Source of the DNA: Arcanobacterium phocisimile
GTDB lineage: Bacteria > Actinomycetota > Actinomycetes > Actinomycetales > Actinomycetaceae
Length of the DNA: 64,000 bases
Direction of reading: 5' to 3'
Assembly (NCBI RefSeq): GCF_016904675.1
Contig: NZ_CP070228.1
Coordinates: 124,001 to 188,000, forward strand
In this document: in pieces, positions 35,918 through 44,738 of the stretch
Numbering within the stretch: position 1 is the first letter of the stretch
How the letters are laid out: each line of letters starts with the position of its first letter
Notes under the pieces: model-generated
The model's input: the letters and a program-made list of their open reading frames with translations, nothing else
Told to the model about the DNA's origin: nothing
Databases searched by the model: none
Translations under genes and position numbers: made by a program

Positions 35918-37381
35918 TTATTCAGGCACAGCAGAAATATGTGACGTCAAGTCAGTGTGAGACCGCTCGTTGATAGTTGCCCCCGGGCCGAAAGAGCTAC
36001 CGGTACTGGTAGCTTTGGAAACCTTGGCAACAAGCCATTGTGGTACTGGATGACCGCTGGCCTTAACAAGCGCATATTCGCGTGCCCATTCGGTATCTGG
36101 AACCTGATCGGCGTAGGGTGGCTCAGCTTCTGCGTTGAGCGAAACCGATCCCTGACCGTCGCGCACTGCCTGCAAAACGATTGCAAAGAACGGAGCTTCG
36201 CAAGCCTCGGTACGCAATTTCTTGAGCTGACGCAGGTAATGCAGCACCGCTGTTGGAACGATCTTGAGGCGAGCACCTTGACCATTGGAAAGCTTGGCGT
36301 TTGCTTCATACGAGATATGATCGCCAATGATCTGTGCTTGTAGCGAGAGTTCAGTCCATGCCGGCGGAGTGGTTTGCCCAAGCAGATTAAATGCTTCTTG
36401 AACAAGCATATTCGGGTTGGCGATATCCAATGGAGTGGTGCGGTGTGTGGTAGCTGCCGGGCGATCAGCTAACGACCACGAAACCGGCGAAGCTTCCTGT
36501 TTGTTTTGATTTTCCAAATTTTCCGGTAACGCTAGCGCAGTGTAAGTACCGCCAGCCCAGCGTTGGAAGTTCACTGCAGTACAGTAAACCGCATCGGGTA
36601 CAAGCGAGACGATTTGGAACATAAGCGGATGTTCTTCGGTCGATACGGCACGCAAGATTCGTACCGGGATACCAGACAGTTGAGCGGTAATCAGTGGAGT
36701 GTAGATAGAAAACGACTCATCATACGCAATCCGCTTAGCCCACAACTGGTTTTCTAACTGTTCGAAGCCTTCTTCATCTTCTGGCTCAAACGGGCACACG
36801 AGCGTGACAGCAACTGGCTGATCGTCTTCTAATTCGACGTCGCACGGCACATCTCCCCAGGCGCGTTTAACGGTAGCGCCCGCAAATGGAGACGGAACTC
36901 CCGCGACAAACGTGCCTGTTTCGGTGTTTTCCCAACCGTAAGTAATGCCATGGTAGACGCCACGTAGGATGGGTTCGTCTTCGCCAGGGATAAAGCTCCA
37001 CAACCGTGAACCAGTAGTGATACGGCACGGGTCAAGCATCAGAAGCTCGGTGCGTACCCCGCCACCTTCTACGATTCCCGAGCCATCAAACGGGGCAGGT
37101 TCGATAATTCCGCCACGGAAGGCTTGCGGATGCAACGGTCCTACTGCTGGACGGGCTTGAACAAATGCGTCAGCTGGCAGGTGGAGAACATGAAGTGGAC
37201 CGTCGTCGGAAAACGGCGATCCGGGGAACCGTAGTTGCAAAACGTCAAGGAGTTTGCTGACGTCGGTCACATCGGCGAGCGCTGCGGCATCAACGGCGAA
37301 ACCGGCGATCAGATCGTAACCGTTATCGAGAAAAGCAGAAGCTTGACTGTCAGAAACAGCCATGAGGTAGGTGGTGGTCAC
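35918..37381 (-). CDS. Unknown 487-aa cytosolic protein
   Basis: Not recognised. The GTG start at 37381 is supported by GAAGGGATAAAA upstream. It has no signal peptide and no membrane segment. The composition is acidic (DVELEDD, FEPEDEEGFEQLE), and the sequence looks like two or three alpha/beta domains. The first third has PLHVLHLPADAFVQARPAVGPLHPQ. The C-terminal part (ANAKLSNGQGARLKIV, HYLRQLKKLRTEACEAPFFAIVLQAVRDG) vaguely recalls immunity-type or SMI1-like domains, but I would not name a family. Flanked by copZA and DedA, with no shared theme. Confidence 0.75.
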   Translation of the reverse strand: MTTTYLMAVSDSQASAFLDNGYDLIAGFAVDAAALADVTDVSKLLDVLQLRFPGSPFSDDGPLHVLHLPADAFVQARPAVGPLHPQAFRGGIIEPAPFDGSGIVEGGGVRTELLMLDPCRITTGSRLWSFIPGEDEPILRGVYHGITYGWENTETGTFVAGVPSPFAGATVKRAWGDVPCDVELEDDQPVAVTLVCPFEPEDEEGFEQLENQLWAKRIAYDESFSIYTPLITAQLSGIPVRILRAVSTEEHPLMFQIVSLVPDAVYCTAVNFQRWAGGTYTALALPENLENQNKQEASPVSWSLADRPAATTHRTTPLDIANPNMLVQEAFNLLGQTTPPAWTELSLQAQIIGDHISYEANAKLSNGQGARLKIVPTAVLHYLRQLKKLRTEACEAPFFAIVLQAVRDGQGSVSLNAEAEPPYADQVPDTEWAREYALVKASGHPVPQWLVAKVSKATSTGSSFGPGATINERSHTDLTSHISAVPE

Positions 37382-37468
37382 TTTTATCCCTTCGTTGGAC
37401 TCTCGTCACCACGATACCGGGCGAAACGACAATTCGGTAGTTAGATTGACGTATAAAAACGAATGGTT

Positions 37469-38134
37469 TTAACGATTTTTCGTTGCCCGAACACGCATAA
37501 TAACCCACGCTAGTAGGCCAAGAAGCACAATAACTGCAACGATCTTTGACCCCAACCCCACATAGCGTTCGACGAGTTCCCAGTTATCGCCAAGTACATA
37601 GCCAGCGGTGATGAGCGCCGTGTTCCACACGAGTGAACCGGCAGTGGTCAGACCTATGAATAACGGGATATTCATTTTAATCACGCCAGCAGGTAGGGAA
37701 ATAAGCGAACGGAAAATCGGTAGCATGCGGCCAAAAAACACGGTTGGCCGATCGTACTTTTCGAAGAACTGTTCCGTCTTATCGACGTCGGATTCGCGAG
37801 TTAACGGTAACCAGAGAAGTAAAGCGCGCGTACGTTCGCGACCAAAAAGGTAGGCGATGCCGTAAAGGATGAGCGCACCAAGTAGCGAGCCGATAGTGGA
37901 CCAGATTAAGGCACCAACAAAGCTCAAATTTCCACCCTGGGAAGCCGTGAAGCCAGCTAGTGGTAAAACGACTTCAGACGGGATCGGCGGGAAGACATTT
38001 TCGATGGCGATAATCAAGGCTACGCCCAAACCGCCGAGCTTGTTCATAAGATCGACAGTCCATGCCGCAATTCCAGAAAGGTCTTGCGAATCGGCAACTT
38101 GCTGGGACAAGGTGATAAGTGAAGATGTCAGCAT
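37469..38134 (-). CDS. DedA family membrane protein
   Basis: A 221-aa integral membrane protein. The segment ENVFPPIPSEVVLPLAG and the later FGRMLPIFRSLISLPAGVIKMN are the DedA/VTT signature, with the conserved Arg and Pro-Ala-Gly. DedA proteins include lipid scramblases and transporters that recycle undecaprenyl phosphate or other phospholipids. Same strand as the following small membrane-protein genes with 13-bp spacing, suggesting one transcript. Confidence 0.92.
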   Translation of the reverse strand: MLTSSLITLSQQVADSQDLSGIAAWTVDLMNKLGGLGVALIIAIENVFPPIPSEVVLPLAGFTASQGGNLSFVGALIWSTIGSLLGALILYGIAYLFGRERTRALLLWLPLTRESDVDKTEQFFEKYDRPTVFFGRMLPIFRSLISLPAGVIKMNIPLFIGLTTAGSLVWNTALITAGYVLGDNWELVERYVGLGSKIVAVIVLLGLLAWVIMRVRATKNR

Positions 38135-38147
38135 GGGGTACAGTATG

Positions 38148-38552
38148 TCATTTCCGCTTATTCGGAATAAGAATTTCTAGCGCGGTGTTCACCACTGAAA
38201 TGACGATACCGCCGGCAATCGCCCACACGAAACTATCAACCGCGATACCTACTCCGACTTGCCCCGAGATCCAGCTAGTGAGCATCAACATTGCTGCATT
38301 GACGACGACGAAAAATAACCCGAGTGTCAAAATATAGATCGGCAACGACAGCAGTTTCACGATAGGGCGTACGAATGCGTTGACTAGCGACAAAATCAGA
38401 CCGCCGACGAGTAGGGCAATAATCGTGCGAACCTGCGGATCAAGGGTGGCCAAGGAATCGATAACTGGCTCACGTAACGCGAACCCGCTAAAAAGCAGCG
38501 TGGTAACCCATAGTGCTAGCGCATTGGACAAGATACGAATAACAAATTTCAT
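38148..38552 (-). CDS. Phage-holin-4-like membrane protein (PF04020-type)
   Basis: A 134-aa protein with four hydrophobic segments. Features of the family are LVNAFVRPIVKLLSLPIYILTLGLF and the central small-residue membrane turn. Despite the family name it is a chromosomal gene in most bacteria, and no phage genes are near. Its function is unknown. It lies directly upstream of dedA in the direction of transcription. Confidence 0.85.
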   Translation of the reverse strand: MKFVIRILSNALALWVTTLLFSGFALREPVIDSLATLDPQVRTIIALLVGGLILSLVNAFVRPIVKLLSLPIYILTLGLFFVVVNAAMLMLTSWISGQVGVGIAVDSFVWAIAGGIVISVVNTALEILIPNKRK

Positions 38553-38606
38553 GCGCCCAGCTTAGCAGGTTACCGACGTGGCACTGAATAATTGCGCTAA
38601 CAAAAC

Positions 38607-39401
38607 CTAGGAGAATGAGGGGATGAGGAGTGTTAGAGAGAATGCGAGCGCGAAAACAATTTCCCCAATACCAAGAGCTTTCGCGCTTACCCAACCATGG
38701 CGAGCTCCCCATAAGGGCACCGCTCCTGCCCGTAACGCAAGCACAACCCATAGTCCAGTATGCCAGCTAGAAAGCTCAATGCCTGCGATAGTGATTGCGT
38801 GGCTGGAGATGCTAGTTGCACATCCCAACCACGCAACATGCCATGCAATTGAGGCGACAAGCCACGATGTTCGCCCGCGCTCGCGAATATTGGTTTTCAC
38901 ATAGAAGACAGTGCCCATGAAATAACCGAATACAAATCCAGTCGTTACCCACGTCCTCGACCACGATAGATCAGGGTGGGCAAAGCTCCCAACGTGAGCG
39001 CTCACTGCAACCATCAAGGAAGCGGCAGCTACAGTCACAGTGTCATTAAGAAGTGAGCGATCCCGGCGCATCGCAGATTGCCGGAAGGTCACAAGAATAA
39101 GTGGGAGAAAAATCGGAACCCATCTCAGTAACTCAGGTTCCAAAAATGCTAGTATTAATCCCAGCGCAACGCAGGGTAAACTGTAGGCGATGACAGGTGT
39201 GAAATAGCGAGATTTGTGCCCGGAACGTAACCATAAACCAGTGGCGAAAAAAGCGAAGTAGCCAATCCACCATAACATCAACACAAGAATGTGAGTCCAT
39301 GTGAAACCACCGATTGCGATGCCCACAAGCGGTGGAATTCCAACCATCGCCCAGGCCCCGTGGTAGTTGGGAATCCACTGTGTTCGACGTCGAGCGGCCA
39401 T
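38607..39401 (-). CDS. YwiC-like membrane protein
   Basis: A 264-aa protein with about eight hydrophobic segments. The N-terminal WIPNYHGAWAMVGIPPLVG is the YwiC-like hallmark (the PNYHGAW motif). Related genes often lie near nitrate or anaerobic respiration genes in Bacillus, but nothing here supports that role. It follows the 295-aa gene with a 2-bp gap, so the two are one unit. Confidence 0.82.
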   Translation of the reverse strand: MAARRRTQWIPNYHGAWAMVGIPPLVGIAIGGFTWTHILVLMLWWIGYFAFFATGLWLRSGHKSRYFTPVIAYSLPCVALGLILAFLEPELLRWVPIFLPLILVTFRQSAMRRDRSLLNDTVTVAAASLMVAVSAHVGSFAHPDLSWSRTWVTTGFVFGYFMGTVFYVKTNIRERGRTSWLVASIAWHVAWLGCATSISSHAITIAGIELSSWHTGLWVVLALRAGAVPLWGARHGWVSAKALGIGEIVFALAFSLTLLIPSFS

Positions 39402-39403
39402 AA

Positions 39404-40291
39404 TTAGAATTGGTTCAGGCGCTCGCGACTTAACTCAAAACCGTGCCCGGTAAACTCTGACCAACAGGTAACGCCGGTGGATTCTACTGTGCACGCATAG
39501 CCGTTATTAGCCAAAGTTGTGCCATATGGATACTCGGTTTCGCCCACAATCGCGGTTAAACAGCCACCTTTTGGTTCGTCCATCGATGGATCGATGCGTA
39601 GTGTTGCTGGTTTGCCACTACAGCCTTCCGGCGCAGCCCATTGATAATTGTTGATTGTGCATGAGGTGCCATCGGATTCCATCGAGCAGTGAATATTGCG
39701 CAAGCCAGTAGTGAAGCGTCCGGTGGGGATTTGTGCATCGTCGGGTGCTGGTCGCACACGAGTAATCCATGTAGCATCTTTGACTAGTGCATTGATTTGC
39801 GGAGGTGCTTGGGGATTGACGAGAGCTTGCTGAACAGCCAGTAAGTAGGTCTTGTTTGCGGCGCAATGTTCATCGAGTTTAGCCAAGGCGTCAGTAAAAA
39901 CTTTTTGTGTTTTAGCATTCCATTGCTGTTGTGAGTCGGTAGCTAACACATAGTCGAAGAATGGAAGAGTGTCGCTTTGCGGGTCGCTGCAGGTTGAGGT
40001 AGAAATGACGTCATCTAGACTCGACCCGTCGATGGGCGGCGGAGCTTGTGGGTCTTCAGCAGGCGGAGTGTTAGGTTGCGTCTTTTCGGATTGTTCTAGG
40101 GCAACTGGTTTTTGCGGAGTTTCCACGACGTTGCGGCCTTGGTTAATGAACATCATGAATATCACAATGATGGCGACAGCAAACGCGATGGCCGCGCTGG
40201 CGAGGAAGAAGTAAAACGGACCGCGAGAGCCGGGCTGATGTGCCGGAGTGGGATTATCAGCAGAGTTGAACTGATCAAGATTAATCGGCAT
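39404..40291 (-). CDS. Unknown membrane-anchored protein with cysteine-rich extracellular domain
   Basis: A 295-aa protein. One membrane segment near residues 27-50 is followed by a Pro/Gln-rich linker and an extracytoplasmic domain with paired cysteines. Two related segments, IHCSMESDGTSC and YACTVESTGVTCW, end in GHGFELSRE, a pattern seen in secreted actinobacterial proteins of unknown function. The membrane topology should place the C-terminus outside. It is the first gene of the leftward set YwiC-like, holin-4-like, dedA, and diverges from aroD. Confidence 0.72.
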   Translation of the reverse strand: MPINLDQFNSADNPTPAHQPGSRGPFYFFLASAAIAFAVAIIVIFMMFINQGRNVVETPQKPVALEQSEKTQPNTPPAEDPQAPPPIDGSSLDDVISTSTCSDPQSDTLPFFDYVLATDSQQQWNAKTQKVFTDALAKLDEHCAANKTYLLAVQQALVNPQAPPQINALVKDATWITRVRPAPDDAQIPTGRFTTGLRNIHCSMESDGTSCTINNYQWAAPEGCSGKPATLRIDPSMDEPKGGCLTAIVGETEYPYGTTLANNGYACTVESTGVTCWSEFTGHGFELSRERLNQF

Positions 40292-40403
40292 ACGATCCCA
40301 TTTTTCTTATAGCTAATAGTATTTCCACGCCACACTTTACCCGATATATCTCCACTGCGGTATCGTTGCCTTATCGGTGACATTCAGCGTTGAAGGAGGG
40401 GAA

Positions 40404-41159
40404 ATGATTTTTTCGCCTGGTACTCGAACGATTATTGTGCCTTTACTAGGTACGACGCCGGCGATGTTAGTCGAGGAAGCTCGAGAAGCGCAGCGTGCCG
40501 GTGCCCACGTCATTGAATGGCGTGTGGACATGTTATTTGGCGAACATCCGAATTTCTCTTTTTCTCATCTGGGCTCTGAAATTATTCCATTGCTTATCCA
40601 AGCAACTGATATTCCGTTGCTCTTGACGATCCGTACTGCTAGCCAAGGTGGTGCGGTGAAGGTAAGTGAGGGGCGTTATCGGCTGTTGCTTGCGGAAATG
40701 CTTGACACTTTACTGCAGTTGCGGGTACCCAGTGAGCGAATTGGTGTGGATATTGAATATTGGCATCGTGCAGCTCCGGACTTATCACGGCGGGCTCAAG
40801 AGCTGGGGTATACCGTCGTTATTTCTGACCATAACTGGATCTCCACTCCAGAATCGGATATTTTGCGAATCATGTTTGACGACATGCTTGCGATTGAAGG
40901 AGTAGTTGCCAAACTTGCCGTCACTGCACAAAATTCGGACGACGTCGATCGGCTACTGACGGTTACCCGTGAGGTCACTGAGGAAACTGGCCGGATGGTC
41001 ATTGCGGTGGCGATGAGCGAGCAGGGGCGCCGGGCACGTTTTGTGGGCTGGGACTATGGTTCGGTTGCCACGTTCGCTGCTTGTTCGCGGCCGTCAGCTC
41101 CGGGCCAGCCGCATATTGCGGAACTTCTTGCCGCGCAGACCGAAGCGACCGAAGCCTAA
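40404..41159 (+). CDS. aroD: Type I 3-dehydroquinate dehydratase
   Basis: A 251-aa class I enzyme of the shikimate pathway, dehydrating 3-dehydroquinate through a Schiff base. Residues seen: Glu38 in IEWRVD; the catalytic His in VISDHNW; the Schiff-base Lys in GVVAKLAVTAQN; and the C-terminal AAQTEA region. Start at 40404 after AAGGAGGGGAA; the frame is open to 40377 without signal. Stands alone, with no other aro gene beside it. Confidence 0.94.
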   Translation: MIFSPGTRTIIVPLLGTTPAMLVEEAREAQRAGAHVIEWRVDMLFGEHPNFSFSHLGSEIIPLLIQATDIPLLLTIRTASQGGAVKVSEGRYRLLLAEMLDTLLQLRVPSERIGVDIEYWHRAAPDLSRRAQELGYTVVISDHNWISTPESDILRIMFDDMLAIEGVVAKLAVTAQNSDDVDRLLTVTREVTEETGRMVIAVAMSEQGRRARFVGWDYGSVATFAACSRPSAPGQPHIAELLAAQTEATEA

Positions 41160-41291
41160 ACTTGCTGTTACCGGGGCATCTGCGCCGATGTGTGCCAGAG
41201 ATGATGATGGTTGTGTTGAAGCTTGTGCGGGTATGCGCGAACTAGATGTTGCGGTCGGCGCGTGACCGGTAAAAGTACGGAAGACGTGAAG

Positions 41292-41326
41292 CGGGTGGTG
41301 GGACAGTAAATCTGTCCCACCACCCG
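41292..41326. terminator. Bidirectional terminator hairpin
   Basis: CGGGTGGTGGGACAG (41292-41306) pairs perfectly with 41312-41326 around a TAAAT loop. It lies between the converging aroD and phosphoribosyltransferase genes. U-runs are poor on both sides (TAAAAG on plus), but the stem and position support a shared terminator. Confidence 0.75.
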
Positions 41327-41346
41327 TAAAAGTTAGTAGTTGATGA

Positions 41347-41850
41347 TTAGTTGTTTGGTGTTACCGGTGGCTGTGAAGACCATGGGAAGACGATCCACTG
41401 ATCGGTTGCCTTCCAAGAATAATCCGGGGCAACAACTGAGCGTGGCTTATCGTAGATCACAGCTGAGCGCACATCGGCACCAAGATCGGCAAGCATATCA
41501 ACAGCCATTTTCAGGGTGCGTCCAGAATCGGCAACATCATCGACGATGAGTAGTTTCTTGCCCTTAATTGATTCCGTGTCCAAAAGCGGTTCAAGGAGAA
41601 TTGGGTCTGGGAGAGTCTGTTCGACGTCAGTGTAGAACTCGATGTTCATTGCGTCAGAGAGCTTCACGCCAAGGGCGTAGCTCAGTGCACCAGCAGGCAA
41701 GAGCCCGCCGCGAGCAATAGCGATAATAACTTCAGGATGGAAGCCTGAATCTGCGATTGTTTGAGCAAGTTCGCGCATTGCTACGCCAAACTCATCCCAT
41801 TGGAGAACTTCTTTGCCGGTCAATTCGGTGGTATCTGCGTGGTATGCCAT
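41347..41850 (-). CDS. Purine-type phosphoribosyltransferase
   Basis: A 167-aa type I phosphoribosyltransferase. The PRPP-binding loop LLIVDDVADSGRTL near residue 100 and the N-terminal IAIARGGLLPAGALSYALG (phosphate-binding loop) are clear. The hood region with WIVFPW near the C-terminus suggests a xanthine/guanine-type enzyme, but specificity is not fixed. TAAACT (41857-41862) ends 6 nt before the ATG, so a leaderless start is likely. Confidence 0.88.
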   Translation of the reverse strand: MAYHADTTELTGKEVLQWDEFGVAMRELAQTIADSGFHPEVIIAIARGGLLPAGALSYALGVKLSDAMNIEFYTDVEQTLPDPILLEPLLDTESIKGKKLLIVDDVADSGRTLKMAVDMLADLGADVRSAVIYDKPRSVVAPDYSWKATDQWIVFPWSSQPPVTPNN

Positions 41851-41996
41851 GGCACGAGTTTACCGCCTCTTGCTCGTTTCTATGTAATGGATTCACATAG
41901 TGAGAGCAGTTACCTCATCTTGTGAAACGAGTTGGCTGTCGAAAATTGCACGTGTTCATGTGTGTTCTATAAAACATTGGCAAGTGAATTGTTGAA

Positions 41997-42010
41997 TTAG
42001 GGTATCCTAA
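41997..42010 (+). promoter_or_regulatory. DtxR/MntR-type operator upstream of the metal importer
   Basis: TTAGGGTATCCTAA is a TTAGG-N4-CCTAA palindrome, the core of DtxR-family boxes, 91 bp before the first importer gene. A second related half-palindrome, CTAAGTTAG, follows at 42015-42023. The DtxR/MntR-family gene at 45603-46277 is the obvious regulator, repressing when metal is plentiful. Confidence 0.75.
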
Positions 42011-42100
42011 ATCGCTAAGTTAGTTGCTGGATAGATGAGTGTCGCATAGCGTTACTCCGCTATCTTACGATCCGCTCATACACCCGATGAAAGAGTAAAC

Positions 42101-43039
42101 ATGAAGGCTTTCTCCACAATCAAACTCGGCGCCACAGCGCTTCTCGCTAGTGCGCTACTGCTTGCCGGATGTTCCTCAGCTACCGAAGGCGCCGCTGAAG
42201 ACCATCTCAAAATCTTCGCGACAACCGGCTATCTGGCAGATGCTGTCGCTAACATCGCTCCAGATGCTGAAGTGATCACCATGGTCGGTCCAGGTGGCGA
42301 TCCGCATACCTACCAGCCCACCACCAAAGATATTGAACAACTGCAAGACTCTGACGTCGTGATCTGGAGTGGCCTCCACCTTGAAGCACAGATGCTGGAC
42401 AAGCTCGAATCACTCGGTGATAAGCAAGTAGCAGTTGGCGATACCCTCGACGAGAAGTACCTCCTGCCATGGCCAGAAACCGACGAAGATGGCCATGCAC
42501 TGCACGATCCACACATCTGGAACAGTCCAGAAGCATGGTCACAGGCCGTGCAGGTAGCAGCCGACAAGATCGCCGAAATCGATCCAGACAATGCGAAAAC
42601 CTACCAGGACAACGTCAAGAAGTACCGTGAAGAAATCACCACTACCGTGGCACAGGCTAAAGAACTCCTTGATAAAGTCGCCCCACCACGCATCCTGATC
42701 TCTGGCCACGACGCCTTCAACTACTTCGGTCAAACCTTCGATCTGGAAGTCCACGCAACTGACTTCGTCTCCTCCGAAGCCAAGCTCTCCACCCAAGAAA
42801 TCTCCGACCTTGCCAAGTTGATCGCTGAAAAGAAAGTTCCAGTGATCTTCCTCGACAACCTCGCAAACCCACAGGCGATCAAGGCTTTGCAAGAAGCAGT
42901 TCGCGCCAACGGTTGGGACGTGAAGATCTCTGACGATGAACTCTTCGCAGACTCTCTTGGTGCAGAAAAGGGCGTCGATACTTACCTCGGCTCCTTGATG
43001 CACAACGCAGAAGCTATCTCAAAGGCGCTCAGCAAGTGA
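42101..43039 (+). CDS. Manganese/zinc ABC transporter substrate-binding lipoprotein (TroA-like)
   Basis: A 312-aa cluster A-I binding protein with lipobox LLAGC. Metal ligands are visible: the His in GGDPHTYQPTTKD, the His in DPHIWN, the His in ILISGHDAFNYFG and an Asp near the C-terminus (VIFLDN region and KISDDE). The third ligand is His, as in TroA-type proteins, whereas strict Mn-only members have Glu; dual Mn/Zn binding is possible. The DtxR/MntR box and regulator favour manganese. Overlaps the next gene as GTGA. Confidence 0.9.
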   Translation: MKAFSTIKLGATALLASALLLAGCSSATEGAAEDHLKIFATTGYLADAVANIAPDAEVITMVGPGGDPHTYQPTTKDIEQLQDSDVVIWSGLHLEAQMLDKLESLGDKQVAVGDTLDEKYLLPWPETDEDGHALHDPHIWNSPEAWSQAVQVAADKIAEIDPDNAKTYQDNVKKYREEITTTVAQAKELLDKVAPPRILISGHDAFNYFGQTFDLEVHATDFVSSEAKLSTQEISDLAKLIAEKKVPVIFLDNLANPQAIKALQEAVRANGWDVKISDDELFADSLGAEKGVDTYLGSLMHNAEAISKALSK

Positions 43040-43794
43040 CTTTTTCACACACCTCTAGCACACCGGCATGCGCAACTCAGAACATGTCGGTGTGCTACCG
43101 GGTAGACCCAGTACTCTACAACGTTAATTTCAGCGTTCCCGAAGGCGTCGTTATGGGTATTGTTGGGCCCAACGGCGCCGGCAAATCAACCCTGATCAAA
43201 GCGATGTTGGGGCTCGTCAAACCGTTAACAGGTTCGGCGCAGTTCTTTGGACAACCATTGTCTAAAGTACGTGAGCGCGTCGGATATATGCCCCAAAGTG
43301 TCAGCGTAGACTGGGACTTCCCAACCACCGTGATCGACGTCGTTACGATGGGAACGTACGGCAAACTTGGGTGGTTGCGCCGTCCGGGCCGTGCCGAACG
43401 TGCCCAAGCCATGCAAGCTCTCGAACAAACCGGAATCCCAGACTTAGCCCATCGGCAAATCGGGGAGCTCTCCGGCGGGCAACGTCAACGAGTCTTCCTC
43501 GCCCGTGCCCTCGTTCAACAGCCTCAGCTGTACTTCATGGATGAACCCTTCCAAGGCGTCGACGCGAAAAGTCAACGCGCAATCGTTGACGTTCTTCACC
43601 ACCTGCGTTCGCAAGGAAACACGGTTGTCATCGTCCATCATGACCTGGCCACCGTCGCCGACTATTGCGACCACGTTACCCTCCTTAACCGTACGATCGT
43701 CGCTTCCGGTCCGAGCCAAACAACGCTAACCCGCGACAACATCCGGACCGCATACCGCGTCGCGGACGACGACGAGTGGGGAAACATCGCTTGA
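43036..43794 (+). CDS. Metal ABC transporter ATP-binding protein
   Basis: A 252-aa ATPase with a GTG start overlapping the upstream stop. Walker A GPNGAGKSTLIK, signature LSGGQRQRVFLARALVQ, Walker B LYFMDEPFQGVD and a switch His in VVIVHHDLATV match the Mn/Zn importer ATPases (MntB/TroB/ZnuC group). It energises the two permeases encoded next. Confidence 0.93.
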   Translation: MTFSHTSSTPACATQNMSVCYRVDPVLYNVNFSVPEGVVMGIVGPNGAGKSTLIKAMLGLVKPLTGSAQFFGQPLSKVRERVGYMPQSVSVDWDFPTTVIDVVTMGTYGKLGWLRRPGRAERAQAMQALEQTGIPDLAHRQIGELSGGQRQRVFLARALVQQPQLYFMDEPFQGVDAKSQRAIVDVLHHLRSQGNTVVIVHHDLATVADYCDHVTLLNRTIVASGPSQTTLTRDNIRTAYRVADDDEWGNIA

Positions 43795-44738
43795 GCATTA
43801 TCGAATTTTTCTCCGACCATACCTTCCGTATGGTATTTTTCGGCACGACGGTGATCGGCTTCGTCGCCGGAGCACTCGGCTCATTTGCCTATCTGCGTAA
43901 ACAGTCGATGATCTCCGACGTGATCTCCCATTCAGCGTTACCTGGCACATTGGCGGCGTTCTTGTTCTCCGTCGTCATTATCGGAACCGACGGGCGCAAT
44001 ATGCTCGCCTTGATTACTGGTGCAGTTATTGTTGGTACCTTTGCTGTGCTCTTCACCCAATGGATCGTGCGCAACTCCAAAGTCCATCTCGATTCGGCAA
44101 TGGCCGTAGCGCTCTCGCTATTCTTCGGCCTGGGAATGATGCTCATGCGCATCGTTGCTGACGCACCCCTGCCCGGCAAAGGCGGAATCCAAGACTATCT
44201 CTTCGGCAACGCCTCAACAATCACCCGCGAAGATCTCTACACGTCGTTAGCCGTCGGCGGACTCGCGCTCGCGATGGTTGCGCTATTCTGGAAAGAATTC
44301 GCGGCCCGCGCTTTTGACCCCACCCACGCCACCATGATGGGAATCAACGGCAAACTCATCGACACACTCATGTTCGCCACCATCGTCATCGCCTCGGTCA
44401 TCGGCCTGCGTGCTGTCGGGCTCGTGGTGATGATCGCCTTCGTGATTACCCCGCCAGCTGCTGCTCGCCAATGGACAACCCGGCTCAGCTCCATGGTGAT
44501 TGTCTCGGCACTGATCGGGGCAATAGGTTCCGGAATCGGTGCCTACCTTGCCGTCTCTCTTGGAAAAGTGCCAACCGGTCCGATGATCGTCATTGTCTTG
44601 TTTGTCATCTTCGTTATCTCACTCGTGTTCTCCCCGCGCCGTTCGCTTATCATGCAAGCCTGGGCTCGACGTCGAGCACGTGAAGAACTTAAACAACAGC
44701 TATTAGAACGCACCCATGTAGCAGAAAGTCAGCTATGA
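43791..44738 (+). CDS. Metal ABC transporter permease, first
   Basis: An ABC-3 family permease of about 315 residues with eight or more membrane segments. MISDVISHSALPGT is the cytoplasmic motif of the family, and RAVGLVVMIAFVITPPAAARQ lies near the C-terminal half. Two starts are possible: TTG at 43791, overlapping the ATPase stop like the other junctions here, or GTG at 43776, five codons longer. The C-terminal tail is long and charged (RRRAREELKQQLLERTH). Confidence 0.9.
   Translation: MSIIEFFSDHTFRMVFFGTTVIGFVAGALGSFAYLRKQSMISDVISHSALPGTLAAFLFSVVIIGTDGRNMLALITGAVIVGTFAVLFTQWIVRNSKVHLDSAMAVALSLFFGLGMMLMRIVADAPLPGKGGIQDYLFGNASTITREDLYTSLAVGGLALAMVALFWKEFAARAFDPTHATMMGINGKLIDTLMFATIVIASVIGLRAVGLVVMIAFVITPPAAARQWTTRLSSMVIVSALIGAIGSGIGAYLAVSLGKVPTGPMIVIVLFVIFVISLVFSPRRSLIMQAWARRRAREELKQQLLERTHVAESQL

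Noticed and set aside
38148-38552. A holin gene as evidence of prophage.
   Set aside because: The family is widespread in bacterial chromosomes and no phage gene is adjacent.
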